A stretch of DNA of 64,000 bases from Extensimonas vulgaris (GTDB lineage: Bacteria > Pseudomonadota > Gammaproteobacteria > Burkholderiales > Burkholderiaceae_C), in contig NZ_QPJU01000001.1 of the NCBI RefSeq assembly GCF_003337425.1, forward strand, positions 400,978-464,977, in the 5' to 3' direction. Each line of letters opens with the position of its first letter. Within the stretch, counting starts at the first letter, position 1. The notes below the pieces were generated by a model that did not search any database, had not been told where the DNA came from, and saw nothing but the letters and a program-made list of their open reading frames with translations. This document shows, piece by piece, positions 1 to 5,808 of the stretch. Position numbers and translations under genes: made by a program.

Positions 1-173
1 TCATGCCGATGTTTTTAGGCTCAGGCAAACACGCCCGCGAAGACCTTCCGGCCTTGCTCAAGCAGCTGCAGGCAGCGCATCCGGCGGTGCGCTTCACCCT
101 GCGCACGGCGATCGGTGAAGACCCGCGTGTCACGGCACTCATCGCCGCCATCGCCTGCGAGTCGCCAAAGTAG
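1..173 (+). CDS. CbiX-type sirohydrochlorin chelatase, C-terminal fragment
   Basis: The window opens inside this gene; only the last 56 or so codons are present, ending at TAG 171-173. The visible protein starts MPMFLGSGKHAREDLPALL and resembles the end of the small CbiX/SirB chelatases, where a P-hydrophobic-L-G-x-G-x-H-x-x-x-D-L motif holds the second metal-binding His. The family inserts Co or Fe into sirohydrochlorin, on the siroheme/cobalamin branch. That role fits the position directly before cysB, since siroheme is needed by sulfite reductase. The 5' end and the first catalytic His lie outside the window, so the family call is good but the metal cannot be decided. Confidence 0.72.
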   Translation, partial: MPMFLGSGKHAREDLPALLKQLQAAHPAVRFTLRTAIGEDPRVTALIAAIACESPK

Positions 174-215
174 ACATTTTCAGCATAATGATGCAATTCT
201 TTAGAATTAAAAACC

Positions 216-1157
216 ATGAATCTGCATCAATTCCGTTTCGTCCAGGAAGCCGTGCGGCGCAACCTCAATCTGACCGAGGCGGCCAAAGCCCTGCACACCT
301 CGCAGCCGGGCGTCTCCAAGGCCATCATCGAGCTCGAAGAAGAGCTCGGCATCGAAATTTTTGCGCGCCATGGCAAGCGCCTCAAGCGCATCACCGAGCC
401 GGGCCAGCAGGTGCTGCAAAGCATTCAGATCATCCTGCGCGAAGTCGGCAACCTCAAGCGCATAGGCGACGAATTCAGCGCCCAGGACAGCGGCACGCTG
501 AGCATTGCCACTACGCACACGCAGGCGCGCTACGTGCTGCCCACTTCGGTGGCGCGCCTGCGCGAGGCCTACCCCAAAGTGCACATCAGCCTGCACCAGG
601 CCACGCCACAGGAAGTGGCGCGCATGGTGCTCGACGAGGTCGCAGAAATCGGCATCGCCACCGAATCGCTGGCCGACTACCCCGACCTCGTCACCCTGCC
701 CTGCTACGAATGGTCACACGTGCTGGTGCTGCCGCCTGCGCACCCGCTGGCGCACAAAGAGCGCGTGGGCCTTGAAGACATCGCACACGAGCCGCTCATC
801 ACCTACCACCCCTCGTTCACCGGGCGCGGCAAGATCGATCAGGCTTTTGCGACGCGCCAGCTGCAGCCGCGCATCGTGCTCGAAGCCATAGACTCGGACG
901 TGATCAAAACCTACGTGCGCCTGGGCCTGGGCATAGGCATCGTGGCCGAAATGGCCATGAAGGACGACCCCGTGGGCGACCTCGTGGTGCGCCCGCTCGG
1001 ACACCTGTTCGGGCAGAACGTCACGCGCGTGGCCTTCAAGCGCGGCGCCTACCTGCGCAATTTCGTCTATCGCTTTGCCGAACTGCTGAGTCCGCGCCTG
1101 AGTCGCGAACTCATCGCCCGCGCCATGACCGGGCATGTGCACGATTACGAACTCTGA
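216..1157 (+). CDS. cysB: CysB-like LysR-family regulator of sulfur assimilation
   Basis: The 313-residue protein has an N-terminal winged HTH (about residues 1-60, MNLHQFRFVQEAVRRNLNLT, then the TSQPGVSKAI recognition helix) and a LysR effector domain (about 90-300). The N-terminus and the TTHTQARYVLP effector-pocket segment are typical of CysB/Cbl. CysB family members sense O-acetylserine or N-acetylserine and activate sulfate uptake and reduction genes. The start at 216 gives the conserved MNLHQ N-terminus. It lies 42 bp after the chelatase gene, which serves the same pathway. Cbl or another CysB paralogue cannot be excluded. Confidence 0.88.
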   Translation: MNLHQFRFVQEAVRRNLNLTEAAKALHTSQPGVSKAIIELEEELGIEIFARHGKRLKRITEPGQQVLQSIQIILREVGNLKRIGDEFSAQDSGTLSIATTHTQARYVLPTSVARLREAYPKVHISLHQATPQEVARMVLDEVAEIGIATESLADYPDLVTLPCYEWSHVLVLPPAHPLAHKERVGLEDIAHEPLITYHPSFTGRGKIDQAFATRQLQPRIVLEAIDSDVIKTYVRLGLGIGIVAEMAMKDDPVGDLVVRPLGHLFGQNVTRVAFKRGAYLRNFVYRFAELLSPRLSRELIARAMTGHVHDYEL

Positions 1158-1188
1158 CAACCCCCTCTCCATCCTCCCCTCCAACGCC

Positions 1189-2355
1189 ATGACCGCGCCC
1201 ATCGTCCGCACGCCCGAACTGCACAGCAAACTGCCCGAAGTCGGCACCACCATCTTCACCGTGATGTCGGCGCTCGCCGCGGAAGTGGGCGCCGTGAACC
1301 TTGGCCAGGGCTTTCCCGACTTCGACTGCGACCCGGCACTCGTCGAGGCCGTGTACCAGGCCATGCGCGCGGGCCACAACCAATACCCGCCCATGCCCGG
1401 CGTGCCCGCCTTGCGTAGCGCCGTTGCTTCCAAAATAGAAGCGTTGCACGGCCGCAAATACAGCGCAGACAGCGAAATCACCATCACCGCCGGGGCCACG
1501 CAGGCGATCCTCACGGCCATCCTCGCCTGCGTGCGCCCGGGCGACGAGGTGATCGTGCTCGAGCCCTGCTACGACAGCTATGCGCCCAACATCGCGCTCG
1601 CGGGCGGCACCGTGGTGCGCGTGCCGCTCACGCCCGGGAGCTTCCGGCCCGATTTCGACAAAATCGCCGCGGCACTCTCGCCGCGCACGCGCGCGCTGCT
1701 CATCAACAGCCCGCACAACCCCAGCGCCACGGTCTGGAGCGCGCAGGACATGCTCACTTTGCAGGAGCTGCTCGCGCCCACCGACGTGCTCTTGATCAGC
1801 GACGAGGTCTATGAACACATGGTGTTCGACGGCGCCGAACACCAAAGCGCCGCACGCTTTGCGGGCCTCGCGGCGCGCGCCTTCATCGTTTCGAGCTTCG
1901 GCAAGACCTTCCACGTCACGGGCTGGAAGGTCGGCACCGTGGCGGCGCCCGCGGCGCTCACGGCCGAGTTTCGTAAGGTGCACCAGTTCAACGTCTTCAC
2001 CGTGAACACGCCTATGCAGCACGGCCTGGCCAGCTACCTGCAAAACCCCGCGCCCTACCTGCAGCTGCCCGCGTTCTACCAGGCCAAGCGCGACCTGTTC
2101 CGCGCGGGGCTGGCCGGCTCGCGGCTGCGCCTGCTGCCTTGCGCCGGGAGTTACTTCCAGTGCGTGGACATTTCGGCCGTGAGTGACTTGAGCGAGGCCG
2201 ACTTCTGCCAATGGCTCACGCGCGAAATCGGCGTGGCCGCGATCCCGCTCTCGGCTTTTTACGGAGACGGCTTCGACCAGCGCGTGGTGCGTTTTTGCTT
2301 TGCCAAGAAAGACGAGACGCTGCGCTTGGCATTGCAGCGATTACGCAAGCTCTGA
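1189..2355 (+). CDS. PLP-dependent aminotransferase, class I (YbdL/methionine aminotransferase-like)
   Basis: A 388-residue fold-type I aminotransferase. Recognisable motifs are LGQGFPDFDCD near the N-terminus (substrate loop), ITAGATQAIL (cofactor phosphate region), NSPHNPSATVW (PLP ring contact) and SSFGKTFHVTGWKVG, in which the Lys of SFGKTFH forms the PLP aldimine. Closest remembered relatives are YbdL (methionine:2-oxoacid aminotransferase) and kynurenine aminotransferases. The start at 1189 (MTAPIVRTPEL) is preferred to the in-frame ATG at 1135, which would overlap cysB. The gene is followed by a strong bidirectional terminator. Substrate is inferred only from family resemblance. Confidence 0.82.
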   Translation: MTAPIVRTPELHSKLPEVGTTIFTVMSALAAEVGAVNLGQGFPDFDCDPALVEAVYQAMRAGHNQYPPMPGVPALRSAVASKIEALHGRKYSADSEITITAGATQAILTAILACVRPGDEVIVLEPCYDSYAPNIALAGGTVVRVPLTPGSFRPDFDKIAAALSPRTRALLINSPHNPSATVWSAQDMLTLQELLAPTDVLLISDEVYEHMVFDGAEHQSAARFAGLAARAFIVSSFGKTFHVTGWKVGTVAAPAALTAEFRKVHQFNVFTVNTPMQHGLASYLQNPAPYLQLPAFYQAKRDLFRAGLAGSRLRLLPCAGSYFQCVDISAVSDLSEADFCQWLTREIGVAAIPLSAFYGDGFDQRVVRFCFAKKDETLRLALQRLRKL

Positions 2356-2373
2356 TTCAGCCCAGAAAATGGA

Positions 2374-2406
2374 AAGCCCGCCCCATATTTTTATGGGAGC
2401 GGGCTT
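2374..2406. terminator. Bidirectional rho-independent terminator
   Basis: Stem AAGCCCGC...GCGGGCTT with an inner CCAT/ATGG extension and T-rich tracts on both sides. It ends the aminotransferase gene on the + strand. On the - strand it lies just beyond the attL copy of the tRNA-Lys 3' end, so it was probably the original tRNA-Lys terminator before the element inserted. Confidence 0.8.
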
Positions 2407-2443
2407 CTTTTACCCAGGAGTCGCATTGTTTTCCAGGGCTTGA

Positions 2444-2496
2444 ATTGGTAGGACGTACAAGATTCGAACTTGTGACCAACGGATTAAAAGTCCGCT
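2444..2496 (-). repeat. attL: 53-bp duplicate of the tRNA-Lys 3' end
   Basis: These 53 bases are identical to 11679-11731, which is the 3' part (anticodon arm to CCA) of the intact tRNA-Lys gene. The 5' half of the tRNA is missing here, so this copy is not a functional tRNA. It marks the left boundary of the integrated element. Confidence 0.93.
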
Positions 2497-2580
2497 CAAC
2501 CCCACTTTTACCCCTGTTGACCGATGTTGACGTTTCCCTAGTAAATCAACGAGTTGCAGCACACACTTCAAGCGTTACCG

Positions 2581-2610
2581 TTGATTCAAATTCGCCTTTT
2601 TCGATAGAAT
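2581..2610 (+). promoter_or_regulatory. Candidate integrase promoter
   Basis: TTGATT (2581-2586) and TAGAAT (2605-2610) with an 18-bp spacer resemble a sigma70 promoter. The predicted transcript would start inside or just before the repeats at 2611-2643, so integrase bound to those repeats could repress its own gene. Confidence 0.45.
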
Positions 2611-2643
2611 CCGCTTACACAGCGATTACATGGCGATTACATG
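2611..2643 (+). repeat. Left-end tandem repeats, putative integrase arm-type sites
   Basis: Three adjoining 11-bp-spaced copies: CCGCTTACAC (2611-2620), GCGATTACATG (2622-2632) and GCGATTACATG (2633-2643). Two related copies sit at the other end of the element (11604-11625) in the same orientation. Small repeats in this position next to a DUF4102-type integrase are best explained as arm-binding sites for its N-terminal domain. Confidence 0.65.
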
Positions 2644-2659
2644 GAAAGGGGCGAGCACC

Positions 2660-3946
2660 GTGGACAAGATCAATTTCACCGCCGCGCGCGTGGCGAACTT
2701 CACCTGCCCGCCTGGCAAGGCCCAGGCGTTCCTTTGGGACGCCGACGCGCCCGGCTTGGGGCTGCGCGTTACCAGCAACGGCGCCGCGTCCTATATCTTT
2801 CAGGCCCGTGCAAACGGCGCACCGCTGCGCGTCACCATCGGCAGCCCCAGCACCTGGCCCCTACCCCAGGCACGCGCAAAAGCGCGCGAGCTGCGCCAGC
2901 AGATAGACCAAGGGCACGACCCGCGCGAAGTCAAGCGCGAGCGCGTGCAGCAAGCCGCCGCTGCCCGTGCTCTACAGCAAGCCGCCCAGGTGCGCGCGCT
3001 TGACGTGTGGGCCGCCTACTGCGAAGAGCGCAAGGCCGCATGGGGCGAGCGCCACCACCACGACCACCTTGTCATGGTGGCGCCTGGTGGCGAACCCAAG
3101 AAACGCGGCAAGGGCACCACCGCCCCCGGCCCGCTGCGCGAGCTGCTGGAAAAGCCCTTGTCCACCCTGACCGCCGCCGCCGTGGAGGGCTGGGCGAAGC
3201 GCCACGCGCCCGAGCGCCCCACCGTGGCCCGGCTGGGGCTGCGCCTGCTGCGCGCCTTCATCAACTGGTGCGCCGCGCATCCCGACTACGGCCACGCCAT
3301 CAAAGACGCTGGCGCAGCCAAGTCGCGCAAGGCCCGCGAGCAACTGGGCACACCCAAGGCGAAGGGCGATGCGCTACAGCGCGAGCAACTGCCCGCCTGG
3401 TTTGCCGCCGTGCGCCAGCAAGAACCGGCCATCGCAGCCTACCTGCAAGCGCTGCTGCTGACCGGCGCCCGCCCCGGCGAGCTGCGCGACCTGCGCTGGG
3501 AAGACCTGGACTTCACATGGAAGAGCATGCGCATCCGTGACAAGGTAGAGGGTGAGCGCACCATCCCCTTGACGCCCTATGTGTCCACCCTGCTGCAAGC
3601 GCTGCCGCGTCGTGGCGCGTGGGTATTCATGACGGCCCGCACCGACGGCCCTATCACGTCCCCGAACCACCAATTGACAAGGACGTGTGCCACCGCTGGC
3701 GTGCCCCACGTCACCCTGCACGGGCTGCGCCGCAGTTTTGGCACGCTCGCCGAATGGGTGGAGGCACCGACTGGCGTAGTCGCGCAAATCATGGGGCACA
3801 AGCCGAGCGCCATTGCCGAAAAGCACTACCGCGCCCGCCCGCTGGACTTGCTGCGGATGTGGCACACCAAGATCGAGGGCGCCATCCTCGAAGCTGCTGG
3901 CATCGCCCAGCCCCAGGAAGACGCGCAGCGCCTGCGCGTGGTGTAA
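2660..3946 (+). CDS. int: Tyrosine recombinase/integrase with N-terminal DUF4102 arm-binding domain
   Basis: The protein has an N-terminal DUF4102-like domain (about residues 1-90, with AFLWDADAPGLGLRVTSNG), a SAM-like core-binding region (about 115-215) and a C-terminal catalytic domain. Catalytic residues visible are Arg in LLLTGARPGELRDL (about 270), His-x-x-Arg in LHGLRRSFG (about 354-357), His in IMGHKPS (about 379) and the Tyr nucleophile in EKHYRARP (about 390). It is the P4/CP4-57-like group that integrates into tRNA genes. I chose the GTG at 2660 because AAAGGGG lies 8-9 bases upstream and the DUF4102 homology begins there; the in-frame ATG at 2630 has no Shine-Dalgarno and sits within the repeats. 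Confidence 0.92.
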   Translation: MDKINFTAARVANFTCPPGKAQAFLWDADAPGLGLRVTSNGAASYIFQARANGAPLRVTIGSPSTWPLPQARAKARELRQQIDQGHDPREVKRERVQQAAAARALQQAAQVRALDVWAAYCEERKAAWGERHHHDHLVMVAPGGEPKKRGKGTTAPGPLRELLEKPLSTLTAAAVEGWAKRHAPERPTVARLGLRLLRAFINWCAAHPDYGHAIKDAGAAKSRKAREQLGTPKAKGDALQREQLPAWFAAVRQQEPAIAAYLQALLLTGARPGELRDLRWEDLDFTWKSMRIRDKVEGERTIPLTPYVSTLLQALPRRGAWVFMTARTDGPITSPNHQLTRTCATAGVPHVTLHGLRRSFGTLAEWVEAPTGVVAQIMGHKPSAIAEKHYRARPLDLLRMWHTKIEGAILEAAGIAQPQEDAQRLRVV

Positions 3947-3954
3947 ACGCCTGC

Positions 3955-3978
3955 TATACTGTAAACAATTGATTTACA
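3955..3978 (+). promoter_or_regulatory. higBA promoter/operator: -10 box overlapping a palindrome
   Basis: TATACT (3955-3960) resembles a -10 box, and it overlaps the near-perfect palindrome TGTAAACAATTGATTTACA (3960-3978), which ends 3 bases before the higB ATG. A HigBA complex bound there would block the promoter, the usual autoregulation for this family. No convincing -35 box is seen. Confidence 0.6.
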
Positions 3979-3981
3979 AAA

Positions 3982-4260
3982 ATGATCCGCTCATTCCGTC
4001 ACAAGGGGCTGCAAGCGTTCTATGAAACAGGCAGCAAAGCAGGCATTCAGTCGATTCACGAGCGCCGCTTGCGTGAGTTGCTGACCGCCTTGGATGCCGC
4101 CCAGGCCCCGCGTGACCTGGCCCGGCCATCCTGGCGCTTGCACGCCTTGACTGGTGACCTGCACGGACATTGGGCAGTGACCGTGCAGGCCAATTGGCGG
4201 CTGACATTTCGCTTCGACGGCCCCGACGTGGACTTGCTCGATTACGTGGACTATCACTAG
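3982..4260 (+). CDS. higB: HigB-type toxin (RelE/ParE superfamily mRNA endonuclease)
   Basis: A 92-residue protein, typical in length for the compact HigB toxins. It starts MIRSFRHKGLQAFYETGSK and ends with the conserved strand WRLTFRFDGPDVDLLDYVDYH. The family cleaves mRNA on the ribosome and is neutralised by the downstream HigA. Toxin precedes antitoxin, as is characteristic of higBA. Its position right after the integrase suggests a role in keeping the element in the host lineage. Confidence 0.9.
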   Translation: MIRSFRHKGLQAFYETGSKAGIQSIHERRLRELLTALDAAQAPRDLARPSWRLHALTGDLHGHWAVTVQANWRLTFRFDGPDVDLLDYVDYH

Positions 4261-4272
4261 GAGAATCAAGCC

Positions 4273-4572
4273 ATGATGCACAACCCCGCACACCCCGGCG
4301 AGCTGCTCGCGGGCTGGATTGAAGACGTGGGCTATTCCGTCACCGGCTTTGCGCAGCACATCGGCGTTTCGCGCGTCATGTTGAGTCGCATCCTGCACGG
4401 TCACGCTGGAATCTCTGCCGATATGGACTTGCGCTTGTCCGAAGCACTAGGCACCACCCCCGGCTTTTGGCTGCGCATGCAAGCTGCGCACGATCTTTGG
4501 CAGGCGCAGCAACGCGCCGCCGCCCGCCCCGTCGTGAAGCGCATCGCACCGCCTGAAGCCGTTACAGCGTAA
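4273..4572 (+). CDS. higA: HigA-type antitoxin, XRE-family HTH
   Basis: A 99-residue protein with the HigA signature HPGELLAGWIEDVG followed by an XRE helix-turn-helix (about residues 22-60, TGFAQHIGVSRVMLSRILHG) and EALGTTPGFWLRMQ. It binds HigB and the operator at 3960-3978. AGGAGA lies 8 bases before the ATG at 4273, and an ATG directly after it (4276) is an equally good start. It follows higB by 12 bp, so the two are co-transcribed. Confidence 0.92.
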   Translation: MMHNPAHPGELLAGWIEDVGYSVTGFAQHIGVSRVMLSRILHGHAGISADMDLRLSEALGTTPGFWLRMQAAHDLWQAQQRAAARPVVKRIAPPEAVTA

Positions 4573-4580
4573 CCGTTTCG

Positions 4581-4647
4581 CCAGCGCCTAGCCCGAGGCT
4601 GATCCCCGAGGGCGAAGAGCCGGGTTCCTGCCCCGGCCTGGCGCTGG
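4581..4647 (+). other. Strong nested hairpin region, unknown function
   Basis: Between higA and the next gene, CCAGCGCC (4581-4588) pairs perfectly with GGCGCTGG (4640-4647). An inner hairpin GCCGGG (4619-4624)/CCCGGC (4632-4637) lies inside it, along with a short direct repeat of CCCGAGG. There is no T-tract, so it is not a classical terminator. It may be a structured RNA, a leader element or a replication signal. Confidence 0.4.
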
Positions 4648-4681
4648 CACCCGAATGCAGGCAGCGCGCAGGACGCACACT

Positions 4682-5323
4682 ATGCCCGACACAGACCGCC
4701 CCCAGCTACCCAAAAGAGATTGGTTCACCATCGAAGAAGTCGCCCGGCGATGGGGCTGCACAATTGAAGACCTGATTGACTATGGCGAGAATGAAGCGCT
4801 GCGAATATCGGTAAGACCCGCGCGAAAGATTTGCATTGCCTGGCGTGAAAAGAGCGCCACCAAAAACACGCCAAACCAATGGACTGAAACCATATTGCCG
4901 CTGGGCTTGACGCCTGAAGATTTACGCGGCGCTTTTGGCGATGGTTGCAGGCCATATATTGTGCTTCCCCCGGTTTCGGGAAACGAAGCATTGGTTGGGG
5001 ACGTGATCTTAGATTTTGACCCCCCGCAGATATTCACCGCAAAAGACCTGGTCATAGTCCACGAAGAACTAGACCGCTTTGAGCGTGAATACCGCATTGG
5101 CGCCCATGCTGGCGAATTGCCAAAACCAAAACCAAAGCTAGGCGAGCGCGAGCGCCAAACGTTGCTGGCGCTCATCGGCGCCATGCTGGAAACCCTCGTG
5201 CACAAAGGCCCCTTCAAGTCCCAGGCCGAGCTTGTCACGTTCCTGGAAGACGAATACGCCCTACCCAAGCGCACCACCGACGGGAAGTTTGCAGAAGCCA
5301 ACAGAGCGCTTCAAAACAAATAG
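4682..5323 (+). CDS. Accessory protein of unknown function with an HTH-like N-terminus
   Basis: A 213-residue soluble protein that I do not recognise. Residues about 9-40 (RDWFTIEEVARRWGCTIEDL) look like a MerR/Xis-like winged helix, which would fit DNA binding. The middle is mixed alpha/beta, and the C-terminal part (TLLALIGAMLETLVHKGPFKS) is helical and resembles C-terminal segments of uncharacterised phage and island proteins. The start at 4682 (MPDTDRP) has a weak AGGA upstream; an in-frame ATG at 4655 would add nine residues. The coding sequence is visibly AT-richer than its neighbours, with codons such as ATA and TTA, suggesting a different origin even from the rest of the element. Confidence 0.62.
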   Translation: MPDTDRPQLPKRDWFTIEEVARRWGCTIEDLIDYGENEALRISVRPARKICIAWREKSATKNTPNQWTETILPLGLTPEDLRGAFGDGCRPYIVLPPVSGNEALVGDVILDFDPPQIFTAKDLVIVHEELDRFEREYRIGAHAGELPKPKPKLGERERQTLLALIGAMLETLVHKGPFKSQAELVTFLEDEYALPKRTTDGKFAEANRALQNK

Positions 5324-5329
5324 CGCAGC

Positions 5330-5364
5330 ATTGCACCTGCAACGCCCACCATTGCAGGTGCAAT
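5330..5364. repeat. Perfect 13-bp inverted repeat
   Basis: ATTGCACCTGCAA (5330-5342) and TTGCAGGTGCAAT (5352-5364) form a perfect 13-bp stem with a 9-base loop, beginning 7 bases after the preceding stop codon. No U-tract follows on either strand, so it is more likely an operator, origin element or RNA-processing hairpin than a terminator. Confidence 0.55.
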
Positions 5365-5427
5365 GACTTTCTCTGCGCCCATCGGCACATTCCAGCCATC
5401 AACACCGCTTGATGGAAGGAATCGCCG

Positions 5428-5631
5428 ATGCAACCGACCCAATATCCCCCACTTCAAAATGAAACCCGTCACGCCGTCGATACGGCGTGCGCGGCATTTC
5501 ATCTTGGGCGCAAGCCGCAAACCCTGCGCACGTGGGCCTGCTTTGAAAATGGCCCCATCCGGCCCATTCGCTTGCATGGCCGCCTGCTCTGGCCCACTGC
5601 CCAACTGAAAAAACTGCTGGGCGCTGCCTGA
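5428..5631 (+). CDS. Small HTH DNA-binding protein (Xis/AlpA-like)
   Basis: A 67-residue protein containing AAFHLGRKPQTLRTWACFENGP, which has the pattern of the short winged-helix domain of excisionases and AlpA-like regulators: a helix, then a turn, then L-R-x-W, with PIRPIRLHGRLLW as the wing. GGAAGGA lies 7 bases upstream of the ATG. Small proteins of this type commonly control integrase direction or activate satellite replication genes, and this one sits just upstream of the primase operon. Function is inferred. Confidence 0.65.
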   Translation: MQPTQYPPLQNETRHAVDTACAAFHLGRKPQTLRTWACFENGPIRPIRLHGRLLWPTAQLKKLLGAA

Positions 5632-5643
5632 TTGGAGCGCCGC

Positions 5644-5808
5644 ATGCAAGCAATCAAAAAAAATGCCGCCCGGCTATGGGCGGCAATAACGGTTTCTGAA
5701 AACCCGGTTGCAGACCTGATTGTAACGACTGCGTTCGTTTGCGCAAGCGTTGGTTTTCAGATTGGCGTGTTTTGCGCCGTGGCAATTGGAATGCGAGGTT
5801 GCGCATGA
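5644..5808 (+). CDS. 54-residue putative small membrane protein
   Basis: Starts MQAIKKNAARLWAAITVSEN and ends GMRGCA. The C-terminal two thirds (VADLIVTTAFVCASVGFQIG onwards) is one long hydrophobic stretch preceded by a basic N-terminus, as expected of a single-pass inner-membrane protein. GGAGCG lies 5 bases before the ATG, and the TGA stop overlaps the ATG of the primase gene (ATGA at 5805-5808), so translation appears coupled. I know of no family match; phage holin-like or signalling roles are conceivable but unsupported. Confidence 0.55.
   Translation: MQAIKKNAARLWAAITVSENPVADLIVTTAFVCASVGFQIGVFCAVAIGMRGCA

Noticed and set aside
2630-2659. ATG at 2630 as the integrase start
   Set aside because: It lies within the tandem repeats, has no Shine-Dalgarno, and adds ten residues before the conserved DUF4102 start; GTG 2660 has AAAGGGG upstream. 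It remains possible.
4581-4647. Retron-type msr/msd RNA
   Set aside because: No reverse transcriptase gene is present in the element, so the stems alone cannot support a retron.
5311-5649. A 112-codon frame on the - strand opposite the small HTH gene
   Set aside because: The + strand 67-residue gene has a good ribosome-binding site and an HTH pattern; the antisense frame has neither.
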